From contig NC_077245.1 in NCBI RefSeq assembly GCF_947179165.1, forward strand, positions 41,037,286 through 41,101,285: DNA of 64,000 nt, in the 5' to 3' direction. The DNA comes from Solanum dulcamara (lineage: Eukaryota > Streptophyta > Magnoliopsida > Solanales > Solanaceae). The number at the start of each line of letters is the position of its first letter. The first letter of the stretch is position 1. The translations under genes and the position numbers were made by a program. The notes beneath the pieces are model-generated. The model did no database searches. It saw nothing but the letters and a program-made list of their open reading frames with translations, and was not told where the DNA came from. Of the stretch, positions 46,798-58,237 are shown one piece after another.

Positions 46798-46904
46798 GGA
46801 TGGACGCGATCATACCCGTATTAATGCACCGGATTCCGTCAAAACACTGAAGTTAAGCGTGCTCGAATGAGAGTAGCACTGGGATGGGTGACCCCCTGGG
46901 AAGT
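46798..46904 (+). pseudogene. 5S rRNA-like segment inside element B (sense to the element)
   Basis: This is a near-complete 5S rRNA copy of about 107 bp. It has GATCATACC near the 5' end, TTAATGCACCGGAT, GAAGTTAAGCGTGCT (box A), a changed intermediate element (CGAATGAGAGTAGCA), and an intact box C with GGATGGGTGACCCCCTGGGA. It ends at GGGAAGT and lacks the last bases. It lies about 100 bp downstream of the GGGGGGAAGTGG landmark. In elements A and D the 5S segment is about 900 bp downstream of that landmark and in the opposite orientation, so this is a separate capture. Pol III activity is possible but not shown. Confidence 0.9.
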
Positions 46905-47654
46905 GAGAAAGAGAACAAAATAAGTATGACAAAAAGAGATTATAAAAGCGGGTTAGTACAACGACACATATAGAACAGAGTTAGCCAAGAGCAGAAAAGA
47001 TTATGACTGAAATACAATGCACCTCGTGAAAATGGCACAAGAATAGTTGTGCAGCTTATGAATATTGGCATACTAAGAGCGAGGTCAAATCATTACTCGA
47101 TAAAAGAAAGTCAGTAATAACAATGTGATTGCCATATTTAGAATCTATTCAGGAAAAGTGTAAGATGGTTCGAGGCAGAACTATTCAGATATAATCGGTA
47201 TTAAGGACAAGAGACATAGTGGAGCCTTGACCTCGACTAAAGGAGGTAAGCCACTAGTATAGAAATGCTAAGGAATTTTCTGGACTGCTCTATGTCCGTA
47301 CACACGTTTATGTACGGATTACAATATGATGTATGGTAAGAAAACTGGAGAAAAGATCTGAGTAAAAGAGAAAGATAGCATACCTAAGGTATTACAAGTT
47401 AGATTAAGAGGAGTTGTACAATAGCTTAAGTTAAAAGAAGCATCAGCAGTCTGATAGCCTATCTCAGGGAATGGAAACCCCGACTCAGAGGTGGAAAGCA
47501 GTTAATATGTATTGTAGTACGAGCTGACCTCGCATTCTAAGGAACTGGGAGTTCATACGGGCTATGGTAGATGGGCTGACAGAATAAACCTGTTCCCCTC
47601 CAGTTAGAAAGGCATATTCAGCTGAGGGTTCTGCGAAATGACATAGTAGGGAAA

Positions 47655-48330
47655 CAATAAGATTTCACGGAGTCCCCACATCTATTATCTCAGATAGAAA
47701 AGTTCAATTTACAGCTAACTGCTGGAAATCATTTCGAAAGGGATTGAGGAACCCAGATGAATCTTAGTATGACATTTTTCCCTTCGATTAAGGGACAGGC
47801 CCAGATGTGATCCACTAAATTATTGATGAAGTAAAGCTTATTCCGGGACCAGATATCAATTAGCAGCCTAAAGTCAGCAAGAAGGGGATACATTGATCTT
47901 TCGCAGAGCATTTTTAGAATAGATAAAGCTGCCTAAGAGTGAGACCTATCGTCCGATTTGAAACAATACATTCATTTTTCACAGATCAATGCTCCGTAAG
48001 AATGGGAACGACGCTCCCAGAATATTTCCTGTGGAGGAGGTCCACATAATAGGGAGTTATCCTACGAGGGGCAACCTATCTCCATCCGGGATCAGCAGCG
48101 TAAACGGGTTGCGAACTAAGGACATAGTTTTCATCAAGGTACTGTGGCGGAATAAGAATCGTGAAGACATAAACTGGGAGGTTGAAAAGGACATGAAACA
48201 CAAGTGTCCGTACCTATTCCCGATGTCTACGGATAGCCCCAGTCTTGGAACTCGTATATTAATTACTTGTATGAAAATGTATGTCATTCCAGTAGAAAGG
48301 CATCTCCCTATGATCCGTATAAAGTCTTAA
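47655..48330 (+). pseudogene. Degenerate integrase and chromodomain-like tail, element B
   Basis: Plus-strand reading from 47660 gives RFHGVPTSIISDRKVQFTAN, the integrase core around the second catalytic Asp, then stops. Frame 47989-48330 (113 aa) begins MLRKNGNDAPRIF, the end of the integrase C-terminal domain, and continues through TKDIVFIKVLWRNKNREDINW (chromodomain-like) to a natural-looking end. The intervening part is missing or scrambled. The remnant shows descent from a Tekay/Del-type gypsy element; it is non-functional. Confidence 0.75.
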
Positions 48331-48366
48331 GGAAAGTTTTATTCAACATTCGGGGATGAATGTTCT

Positions 48367-48380
48367 AAAGGGGGGAAGGA
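48367..48380 (+). other. Polypurine tract of element B
   Basis: AAAGGGGGGAAGGA lies immediately before the 3' LTR start TGTTACACC. Confidence 0.92.
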
Positions 48381-51300
48381 TGTTACACCCCGCACTCTTG
48401 AGCTCGGAACGTCTTCTTGAGTTCCTTAGACACTATCATGTGAGCCGGATAAGCTACGACACTATCAAACAACTCTAAGGAAAGAAAATTGTGATACCTC
48501 GCGAGAAGGGAGGTTGGAGATAGAGTCATAAGAATCCGGAAAGAGTTGGAGGCTAAGAAATGAGTCGTAGGACTCGATTTACCTACGTAAGACACTAAGT
48601 TAAGAGTCTTATACACTTAAGTTGCTTAAGGATATACCAAGCCTACATAGCACGGATTACATAGGCTCTTAAAATAAAGTGAGATGACAAACCTACGAAA
48701 GGGAGCAAAAACTAGTTTCCGAACTTATGAAAGCAAAGCAAGCAGGTGACAAGCAGGTAGGTGACACACCTAGGTGGGACCCACACTGCCACATGGCAGC
48801 ATGTGACTGGCCGAATAAGTTGAGGTGGCACCCTAGGAGGCTGCCACGTGTCACCCTAGGGGGCTGCCACGTGGCACCTTCTAAAAAGGTGTATATATAT
48901 GCATTATGTGACTCTTAACTTGTTCATTATCCAAAAATCAGCCAAGGAAGTTGAGAGAAAACGTGAGAGAAAGAGAGAAAGCTAGGCAGCCACGGATTGA
49001 AGAACCCGTTTTTAAAGAGGACTGCTGTTACTAATACTATCATAACGCCTTCTGTATAGTTCCGTTTCAAGTGATTCAAGATGTTTTGGAAAGCTATTTG
49101 ATAGGTGTATAACTGTTGTTTAGCCTCTGAAACCCAGTTTTTCTTTTATCAGCTCGAACGAGGGTGATGAAGTATGGGGTAGGTGCTGCCCAGATTTCGT
49201 TTTGGAAATCCTACACAGACTGCTGTTGGTATTTTGGGCATATCTCTTTGTACAAAATTGCTGTAGGGATGATTCTAAATGGTATGCGACCATGAGACAC
49301 ATGTCTATAACTTTCATTGAGAACACAAATCCTGTTACCGTCAATTAGCCCTTCGAAACTAAGGGACAATACGAGACAGTAACCTGCCCAGAATTCACGT
49401 TTTGACAACTTTGGTGAATTTTGACCAATTTCGGGTGAGGTAAGGTCTTACCTTCTAATTTGAAGTTTATGGTGTTTTTATAAGGTGTATTAAATACCTT
49501 TTAGGCTGCTGGAAGTGTAAAAATGTCATAGCAATGTTTAACGTTCGAAGCAATCCAAATTGTAGTCGTTATAGTCGAATTGTTGTCGAAGTGAAGTGTT
49601 GTTAGTGTGAGTGGTTGCTGCAGGGGTGTGAGGTGTGGTTGCAGGGCCTAAATGTGTTTTAAAGTGGTTTATGGTGCTGCTGGTTGAATCCACATGACCC
49701 CTCGTTGTGTATAATTAAAGGCGTTACAAAATAAAGTCTAGACGCCCTATTGTGATATCGTATTTTTGAATAAGTCGTTTGAAGTTTATGTTGTATATTG
49801 TTGTTGCGAATTGCTTAAACATATGCTGCAGGTTGTTGTTGTTGGTTGGCTGTAGGTCTTATGGACCTAATTGGAAATCCGTATAGGGCACATTGTAGGG
49901 GAGGTGCTGCCCAATTTTCGTTAACGCCTTAACTAGTTAAGGAACTAGTCGAGAAGGCGAGCGAAGGGATGAATGTTATGAATACTCGTGGGTAGTCTAA
50001 GTTGCTGAAAAGTCCAAGGTTGTTAATACTTACATTACTTCTATGTTAAATAGGTTTCAAGGACAACGATGTGGACGTGATTAAGAGAAGTCCATACAAG
50101 GTATGTGAAGTTTTCTTTTGGCGTGTTTTTGGAATAAATATGTAGAGCTATTCTTCTTTTCTTTTGGCATGTCTTAGATATAAGTTATAAATGATATGTA
50201 TATGATATTCGGGATTCAATCCATTCGTAAAGCCCTAAGTATGAGTCGAGACTCTTGTTTACTTCGTGATATTAGAATTTCTGCAATAGCTGAGTCATTG
50301 CCTTTTAGTCTTCTATGTGATGAAAACTAGTACATGTAAAGCCTATTTCTTCTTTCCTTTGGAATGGCTTAACTTTAAGTGAAATGGTATATGATATAGG
50401 TTTAGAGGTAATTCCATTTATGAGCTCTGATTGTAATTCGTGACTTGTAGTCACTCCTGAACAGTAAGAGTCTGAAAGTAGTCAAACTACTATTCTCGAG
50501 CCTTCTATATAACGAATAGTAAGTGAAAGTACCAGCTCCTCTCTTTTTAAAGGCTCTAAAATGGTAAATGCGTCTGATTGCATAAGTTGAGTCTTTGACT
50601 AGATAACTGTCTCTGATTGCATAACTGTGTCTCTGATTGCATAATCGTGTCTTTGATTGCATAAACCATGTTTCTGATTGCATAAGCTATATGGCATTGT
50701 CTGGATGCATGTCTGTGATTCTCGAGGCCCCAACTGATGTAAGCCCTAATGACATATAAAGGATTACCTCGGATAATTACTCCCCCAGTCTTCAGGTGAT
50801 GGTTCACTTGACTGTTTCATCGATTCTTAGATAATGACTTAGTTGCATATGGTTTCTCACTACTCTACTCGTACATACTGTAACCCATCCTTCCTCGAGT
50901 CCCACGATGGGCCGGGATATGTTATCGTGCACAGTGTTACTACTTCTTTCACCGCGTCCCGGGCCGGATGTGTATAGTTCCACGCACGAGGAGATGATGC
51001 CGTACGTGAGGTGTGATATATGTTATATGTTATGACGATGCGATTATTCACCGAGTCCCGGGCCGGCTGTAATATGATTGTATGTGTGGTGAAATAAGGA
51101 AGGAACACCGAGTCCCTCCTTAGAGGACCGGGTATATATGTATATTATGATGGTACGCTATAGACGTACACCACTCCATTCACCGAGTCCCTCACTAAAG
51201 GGCCGGATACTTTATGTAGGCATGCATATGAGATTAAAGCAATACATTGTGACCCTGAGCCCCGCAGTGAACCGGGTGTGATACGATGATATACATGATA

Positions 51301-52078
51301 AGATGATACCGTATACGATGGTATGATACCGTATACGATGATATGATGAAATGAAATGCATTATGATATGATGATATGTGATTATGAAGAAGTGATTATA
51401 ACACCGAGTTCACTAGAGGGCCGGGCACAGCATATGATGATGTGTATGATTTATGTTTCCTAAGGTGCAGGTACAGTAATTTATTTAGTTATTATACTTG
51501 TCCCCTGCATCCCTATTTCAGTTATGATCTTAGTTACGATGTGTTATGCTTTACATACTCAGTACATATATCGTACTGACCCCCCTTTTCTCGGGGGGCT
51601 GCGTTTCATGCCCGCAGGTACAGATGTTTATTCTGGAGATCCATCAGCATAGGAGTTCCTCTCAGCTGTGTCGGAAGTGCTTCACTGTTCTGGAGCCTAA
51701 ATTTTGATGTTGGTCACTTAATGTATATATTTGTACATTCAGGGGTACGGCGGGGGTCTTGTCCCGCCATATGTTGCTGTTACTATTCTTAGAGGTCTGT
51801 AGACATATGTATATGTGGGTTGTTTGTGAGTTAGTTTTGATGTTGCCTATTCGATATGTTGTGAATGTTTTTGTTATAGCAGCCTTGTCGGCTCGCATGC
51901 CCTTTCATGATATGATACAAATGAAAGAGGCTACATGTACATGAAAAAGTTTTAAACTATTGGGGTTTTTGTATATAGTATCACATCACACACGGTTCAA
52001 CTTAAGTGTAGTTGATAAATACGCATAAGAGGGTCCAGGTCGGACCCCAGTTGCGGCCTACGGGGTTGGGTCGTGACA
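48381..52078 (+). mobile_element. Element B, 3' LTR (3698 bp)
   Basis: It has the same length as the 5' LTR, with about 12 visible substitutions and no indel that I could find. It is followed at once by TSD TTACC, after which element D sequence resumes. Confidence 0.93.
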
Positions 52079-52083
52079 TTACC
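52079..52083. repeat. TSD of element B, right copy (TTACC)
   Basis: It is identical to 41009-41013. Confidence 0.9.
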
Positions 52084-53103
52084 GGGCACTTTGCCCACCT
52101 TACGAGCAACTTGATATAGTTTAATGTATTTTGGGTTAAGTTTCTTTTTTTGGTGTGACTTTGTTATAAACATCCAATCATCAGTTTGAACTCTGTATGT
52201 TGATGACGATTATTTGTATATTATTTCTTCTGACTCTGGGCTGTTAGTCAATAGCTTGCTTGATCATGTTGGGGCCTTTTTAGCTTAGTCTTTTTAACAT
52301 CGACCCATCCCATAGAGGACTTACAAGTCTTGCTCAACCAGTCTTGTACAGGGCCATTGGGATACTACAGTAGTAATTATTATTGTAGGCAACTTGATAA
52401 GTGATAGATAATCATCCCAACTATCTTTAAAGTTAATAACACCAGCTCATGATATATCTTCTTGCATTTAAGCGGTACACTTTAGCCTGTTCATCAGGTT
52501 TGAGGGTAAAGTAGTGTACGAAGACTTATGTGTCTTCCCAGTTTTTTTTGCGGACTGATTCTCGGTAGTTAACTGTAACTTGGGCTCCTTCATCTAGGAT
52601 AATAGCTATGGGGACTCTGTAAGGTCCTACCACTCTTTTACCCTATTATTTTACACCTTCTTGGCTGAGTAGGTAACCTTTGATTGGAGGAGCATGGGCT
52701 AATATCGTTAATCCCTCGGTAACATTCCCTCCAAAGTCATCTGTTGATGGAGTGCGAAGTGAGTCTTATAGCCCTGGTCATATTGTGGAATTTTCGACCT
52801 CGGGTATTACTTCCTATCTTCCATAATTACATTAACTAGTACCCTTACCTTTTGGGTTTTGCTTTTTCGCCCTCAGAATTGGCTGCCAAGTGGTATCAAA
52901 ATTTCCTCGCCCACTGGCCCATATAGCCTTTCTGTGGTTTACCTCTAATTAACTTGTACTATGTTGAAGAACTGTGGCATTCAAATGCGTCATCAGTTAG
53001 CAATTAGCTAATCCTTCTTGTCTTACTTAAAACGTAAGTTATAGTATTCCAAGTACATAATCTCATGTTGTTTCTCCGCTGCTAGTTCAGATTCTTCCAT
53101 CTC

Positions 53104-53216
53104 GCGCGACCATACCCGCACTATCGCACTAAATTCCACCAGAATTTAGAAGTTAAGCATGCTTGGGCGAGAGAAATACTGGGATGGGTGACCTCTTTGG
53201 GAAGTCCTCATATCGC
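53104..53216 (+). pseudogene. 5S rRNA-like segment inside element D (antisense to the element)
   Basis: Plus-strand sequence follows 5S rRNA. GACCATACCCGCACTA lies near the 5' end and a degenerate CACTAAATTCCACCAGAA comes next. Box A is AAGTTAAGCATGCTTGGGCG, the intermediate element GAGAAATACTGG, box C GGATGGGTGACC, and the end GGGAAGTCCTCATATCGCG. The last part reaches further toward the 5S 3' end than the other copies. Its flank (GTTTCATGGTAATCC, then GGGGCACTCAAC) matches the flank of the element A copy. The two therefore descend from one capture event. Confidence 0.88.
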
Positions 53217-54608
53217 GTTTCATGGTAATCCTTGCAATAATGTGTGGGGCACTCAACATAGCCCAAAATTTATCTTAGCATCGTCTCACCAGTCTTTATG
53301 TGTTGCCTTGACCTTTCCTCTGTTAACTTGCAACCGGTATAGGGGTAGATCTTTAGTTCCACTACGACCATGTCCTTTTTTGGTCATTTTGGTTTAATTC
53401 TTCCTATTATGTTCACCTCTTTTTGTACGCATCCATTCATTAGGGTTGGCTATCGAGTAGTGCTAAAGTTCATTCATATAGTGACCTCTAGAGCCACTTT
53501 GAGTTCCGTCTATCCTTAGTTGGCATAGTCCCGAAGAAGTTTGGCATATAAGCTCGCCATTCTATAGTAACCAGCTAGTTCTGCCCATCTTACTTAAACC
53601 ATTTTACACTTTCCTTACCCCAGCTGGTAATAGTTTATTGTTTTTATCTCGTGTCTTCCTTTACCTTTACGAAACTTTGAGAAGGTGCTCAACTTAACCT
53701 GAGAAATATCCTAGCGTCGTCTCACTAGGTCTCACCTTGTCACATTTCTTTCCTTTCCCCTATTAACTTTGTGTTCTTCTCATTTTCTACCACAAGAGGC
53801 TTTCTATTCTTTTGTCCTTGTTTATACATCTATCATAACATCATTTGCGACCAACTCTATAGCTAACATTTTGACTTTTGGTCTAGCATGTTGTCATTAT
53901 CTTTTGTAGTATCCCTTAAGTTATTCGATATCTTTTCATTGCTATATTCATTTGCGTTTATACGTACCCACCTTCTAGCATTATGTTATTCCATGTCTTG
54001 TTGAAAACTTCTTAACACTATCTTGCATAGCATTCTAACTTCTATCCAATTATTGACGACTTCCAGATCCTTCTAACTTGGTTCAACAAAGGATCTTATT
54101 GAAGTTTAAGCATCCATCTCAAACATGTTGCCACATCAATTGCCTCTATCTTACCCTTTGCAGTTCTCTAACTTGCTTCCCCCCTTTAGAGGGTACTTAT
54201 ACCTTTATCTGCTTATACCTTGCTCTATGTCCAGTCTCAATTTCATCTAGTCCCCTTCCCCAATGTACTTGGTACCGTATCATGTCCCTGTGTTTTTGCA
54301 TTTTTTTTTGCCAACCTGATTATCCATGTACGGAACCCTAGCTAAATCACGAGGCGACAAGATCCTTCCCACATATAGTGTGACACCTCAACTATTAATC
54401 TGTACTTAAGTAATGGGACCCATGGAACAACTCGTCTGAGGCCACCTTTTACTTATCTTTATCAAAATTTATCTAGTACCTATAGTCGTTCCAATTTGAA
54501 TTAGGTGGTGCTAGTATTCTGACGATAACTGTTCAAGGTTCTTTTGAAATAGCAGCTTTACCCCAACCTATATCCTTTATTCCTTGGGGTGAATGTAGGT
54601 TACACTAA

Positions 54609-54803
54609 TTATTCCTTAAGTTTGCCGTCCTCGTTCCTTAAGGGTTCCATTATTTTTGGGGCGACGTTCTGTACACGCGTCATTCCTTTATATCTTAAGC
54701 TCCATGCCCTTACTGTGTACTCAACGCAAGCTTTTAACTTAGTCAACGTATAGTAAGTGCGCCTTACTAGTGGTCCTACTTTATCCCAAAATAGTTGTAT
54801 CAC
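54609..54803 (-). CDS. Uncharacterised ORF with LKACVEY motif, element D
   Basis: This is a 64-aa frame homologous to 13230-13514 and 5594-5815. Here the frame is open further upstream (WDKVGPLVRRTYY), showing that the Met-proximal stop in the A copies is secondary. It ends early at KLKE. No known domain. Confidence 0.25.
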   Translation of the reverse strand: MIQLFWDKVGPLVRRTYYTLTKLKACVEYTVRAWSLRYKGMTRVQNVAPKIMEPLRNEDGKLKE

Positions 54804-55453
54804 ACCGTTTAATTCATACTTACATATCCCCTTTTTAGTTCGTACTCACATTCAAATCCTGACATCTCTTTGAGGTGCTTTTGTCCAAAGCTCTTTCCCC
54901 AATTAGTTGGTGGAGGACTATCAACTGTTATCGTCAACCATTTTCCAACCATTGTTGGAAGAAACTAGAATCTCTTAAACATCCCAGTTCTTCTGTTAAC
55001 ACTTGACCTACCTGGTCTCCTTCTGGCTTTATCTTCGAGTTATGAACAACTTATTTAATTTACAATTAGGAGTTGGGGGCTTGACTTTCAAAAATAATTG
55101 AATCTCAATTAATGGATATCTTACCCTTCAACCTAAGCTTCTTTTTTTTTCTACAACACAATTATGGCTGGAGATACTGTGGTATGAACTGTACTGCTCA
55201 AATAGACTTCTGGTTCTCCGAAATAAACTTCCCTAAGTAAAAGGGGTATCCCTTATTGACAACATGAAGAGTACCTCTTACAGCTTTAATTTGGCATAAT
55301 ATGGGTACTCGGTATCAATTTCTAAGATATGTTATAAAGCTATGTTTTATTCCCTTTTTCTTGTTCTGGAAAAATTTCGACAGAGTTTCCTCTACACATC
55401 TTACTATCCCACAACCTGCACGCAGAAAATACCAGCAATGCCTCACAGGGACA

Positions 55454-55488
<35 letters not shown>

Positions 55489-55600
55489 TATTATCTCACA
55501 GCCACACAAGGCTTTCAACATCAATAGTAATATATAAATACTGGACTTACCTTGTATGTCAAACTTCAAATTGCATCTATTGCACTTCATGTCTACTTTC

Positions 55601-55605
55601 CTTTC
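55601..55605. repeat. TSD of solo LTR F, left copy (CTTTC)
   Basis: It is identical to 57920-57924. Confidence 0.85.
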
Positions 55606-57919
55606 TGTAACATCCCCTAAAAACGTTGTATACGATATTTCAATTCTCGCCTAAAAATAATACAGCCTCTGTATTTTGGGCATAACGTTTTATATGATTG
55701 TCTAAATTGGGTGATTCAAATTTTTGAGTAACCACAAGATCATTACCTACAACTTTTGTGACGACCATAATTTAAGTTTCGGAGGTTAAGTAGGTCAAAT
55801 AAATTAATAATTGTAAGACAGTGTGCTGTCACGAAATAGAGTATTTGTAGAAGAAAATTCATATCTCACTGTAGGATGCTCCAAATTGGTTTATTCTTGA
55901 ACGACATGAAACTAGACTTCAATATCTACAATTCGTATGAAGACACTAAATCCTAATAAGGAATTTATCTTGTTCAAAAGCAGCTCCGAAAAGGAGTATT
56001 CTGTCAAAGATAACTCATTTCACCTACCATGTAAAGATCTAGATACATTTGACATCACTCATGACATCAATTGTCCTCCAATTAACATCATCCATGGCAT
56101 CATAATTTTCCACTAAATTTTCAGATTTTTCTTTATAATTATTTTATTTATTGTTAGGTCCCTCTTTCCAACCTATAAATACCCACCTTATTTTCTTATT
56201 TTATTCATCAAGCTTTCTCAAGCAAGTCTTCTCTCTATACACTTCTTTACACTTTCTCAAATATAGTTTGAGTTCTTAGTAGTGAAGAAATACTATTCCG
56301 GTGATTCATACACTTCGGGTAGTACACAAAATGTTTCGGCGAGGAGAAAAGCTAGGACTGGAGTGTTCATTAAGTCTTTCGGTTCCGACTAAAGCTTCGG
56401 ATTCCAGGTATGTAAGGCTTCAATGAGAGTATTCCTTCCACTCTCATGTCTAAATTATTTTGATTATATGATAAATTATGTTTATTTTCTTTAACCTCTA
56501 CTCTAAGTTATGTAGGTGTTTATCCATGGGTTCTTCCACCCATGTAGTCCAAAAACTCTTTCAATTAAGTCTCTTTATTTCAAATAATATTTTCTTATGG
56601 TAATTCTTATTTTTACTTAATAGTATAAATCATGGTTAAACTAGTGATTATTGTTTTATTTTGATGCAATATAATTTCATATGTATGAATTGATGGTTCC
56701 TCTATTTATCTATTTAAAGGTTCTTGAAATTCATGGTGGGTTGTTTAAAGCATGATTTTTAATTAATGGATTTCAAAGTATTTATGTATATTTATTTACA
56801 CACATGTTTGGAAGTTGAAGTGATTTGAACCCACCTAGTTTTACTATGTTTTTAATAAAGTTTGACTTGAAAGCTTTGACTCCAAATAAATGTTTATGAA
56901 AGCAATATCTATGATCAAAAGGGAGTCTTATGAAATAAAAGAATGATGAAATGATATGAATGATGGATTTTTTATGCAATAAGGACAATTCTTGCATATT
57001 TGAATTATCAAGTGTTTTAATGAGCTATTCTACCGAATATGATGTTTGAATTCTCAAGTTATATGCTATGAATATTTTGAAGTATTAAACTATTCCGTGG
57101 GATTGACTTAGCACCGAATGAGGCATTGAGGTGGGATTCGGTAAGAGAATCCTAGTAGCAACCCCTTGTCTCATTGACTATGTGCCAACATAGGAGCCCT
57201 TGTAGGCTTAGGCTAATGGATCCATAAATAGCCCTTAAAGTTAAAGTTAAAGAAATGAATGAAGTTGACAGAGTTCTACCTGGCAAGTAGTCTCCCCGGC
57301 CAACGTAGGCGGTTATGTTAGATTCCATGTAATAGCTCGCATGGTCTTAAATGTCGGTTATGGTTATTTTTCCATAAAATGAATGTTTTAAAGGATATCT
57401 ATATGATTTATTATGCATGCATTACATTATGTTCCATATTACATAATTGTTATAATGTTTCCTCAATGTTCATGCATCGTTATATACTTAGTACATTCAA
57501 AGTACTAACGCATACTCTTTTGCCTACATGATATCACCATGTAGGGACCAGTGCTCCTCCTCATTCTCCTCCACGTGGATAGTTGAGATTTCGTTGAAGA
57601 CTACTTTTGGTGAGTTCCCATGTTTTGGGAACAATACTACTTTATCTTTCTAGCTTATGATATGTTAAGATATTTTACTATGGCATTTCTTCTATTATGA
57701 TTAAGGGTGAGCTAGGGACTTGTGTTAGCCCCATTAAATCTAATAGTTAGAGGTATTATTGGACATATGTAAGTTGAAGATTTACTATTATGATTTCCGC
57801 TTGTTTATTTATCATCATTACCTATGAAAGACTAAAAGAATGTTAAGAGGCTTGTTTGAGGTACTTTTGGGTTCCTCATTCGCCATGTCACGTCTAGGCC
57901 CTAGGCTTGGGTCGTGACA
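55606..57919 (+). mobile_element. Solo LTR F (2314 bp)
   Basis: It begins TGTAACATCCCC, ends TTGGGTCGTGACA and is flanked by CTTTC. No PBS or polypurine tract is present, and element D leader sequence resumes right after. Its termini and inner words (CTTAGTACATTCAAAGTACTAACGCAT and similar) relate it to the LTR of element G. It contains no gene; the short minus-strand frame at 56782 is AT-rich chance. Confidence 0.88.
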
Positions 57920-57924
57920 CTTTC
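57920..57924. repeat. TSD of solo LTR F, right copy (CTTTC)
   Basis: It is identical to 55601-55605. Confidence 0.85.
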
Positions 57925-58237
57925 AGGTTTCAACTTTACATTTCAATATTAGTTCAATACCTTACCCACAGATATCTTTCGTGCCTTTACTTTACTTACT
58001 TGCGTGCTTCGTAATGTCCCATATCGTCAATTACCTCTTTCTGTTGGTGTTGTCCTTCTGTTAAGATCTAAGGTTAGTATAAGGAATTGCCCTATGACTC
58101 GAATCTATAGCACGATCATAGATGTAAAGGAAAGGTAACATCCCAAATATCTTGTAGCTTCTCTTTATAGATGTGGCGCGCAACACATCGATAATCAAGA
58201 CTCTCTTACACACGGTCTGCAGACACTCCAAGGACGA
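57925..58237 (-). other. Element D leader remnant next to 5' LTR; PBS deleted
   Basis: The segment matches 62450-62745 of element E and, in reverse, 44728-45000 of element B. Just before the PBS would appear, it jumps into the middle of the LTR at 58238. About 1.65 kb of LTR plus the PBS is therefore missing. Confidence 0.75.

Larger units (their letters stand above)
44712..48380 (+). other. Element B interior, no intact gene
   Basis: The interior is 3669 bp long. Up to about 46797 I see no coding similarity; the longest plus-strand frames are short. A stretch at 45225-45300 (TTTTCTGCGTGCAGG then GAGGAAACTCTGCC) is shared with element A at 4908-4970 and 12645-12705, with D at about 55380-55440 and with E at about 62220-62290. 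It is the best-conserved internal landmark, in the leader. The 5S-like segment is at 46798-46904, decayed integrase at 47655-48330 and the polypurine tract at the end. Confidence 0.8.
41014..52078 (+). mobile_element. Element B: complete, young, large coding-poor LTR retrotransposon (LARD-like, 11,065 bp)
   Basis: Two LTRs of identical length (3698 bp; 41014-44711 and 48381-52078) start TGTTACACCCCG and end GGGTCGTGACA. TSD TTACC, PBS TGGTATCAGAGC and a polypurine tract are all intact. The interior (3669 bp) is shorter than either LTR and has no intact gag or pol. I counted about 12 differences between LTRs by eye, about 0.3 percent, so insertion is recent. It must have been moved in trans. 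Large LTRs with a conserved but non-coding interior fit the LARD class of large retrotransposon derivatives. Confidence 0.92.
52084..55605 (-). other. Element D interior, main part
   Basis: The minus-strand interior is 3.5 kb long. Near 52270-52560 decayed integrase is visible (for example a FHPQTDG-like stretch at about 52500 and a YGRRC-like stretch near 52340). The 5S-like segment is at 53104-53216, the GGGGGGAAGC-type landmark (reverse) near 54178, the LKACVEY ORF at 54609-54803 and the leader landmark near 55400. A (TA)n run of about 14 units is at 55457-55485. No intact gene. Confidence 0.7.

Noticed and set aside
46798..46904. A functional chromosomal 5S rRNA gene or a Cassandra element
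   Set aside because: The copy has many substitutions and lacks the last bases and a T-run terminator at its end. It sits in a retrotransposon interior, not in a 5S tandem array or a short TRIM LTR.
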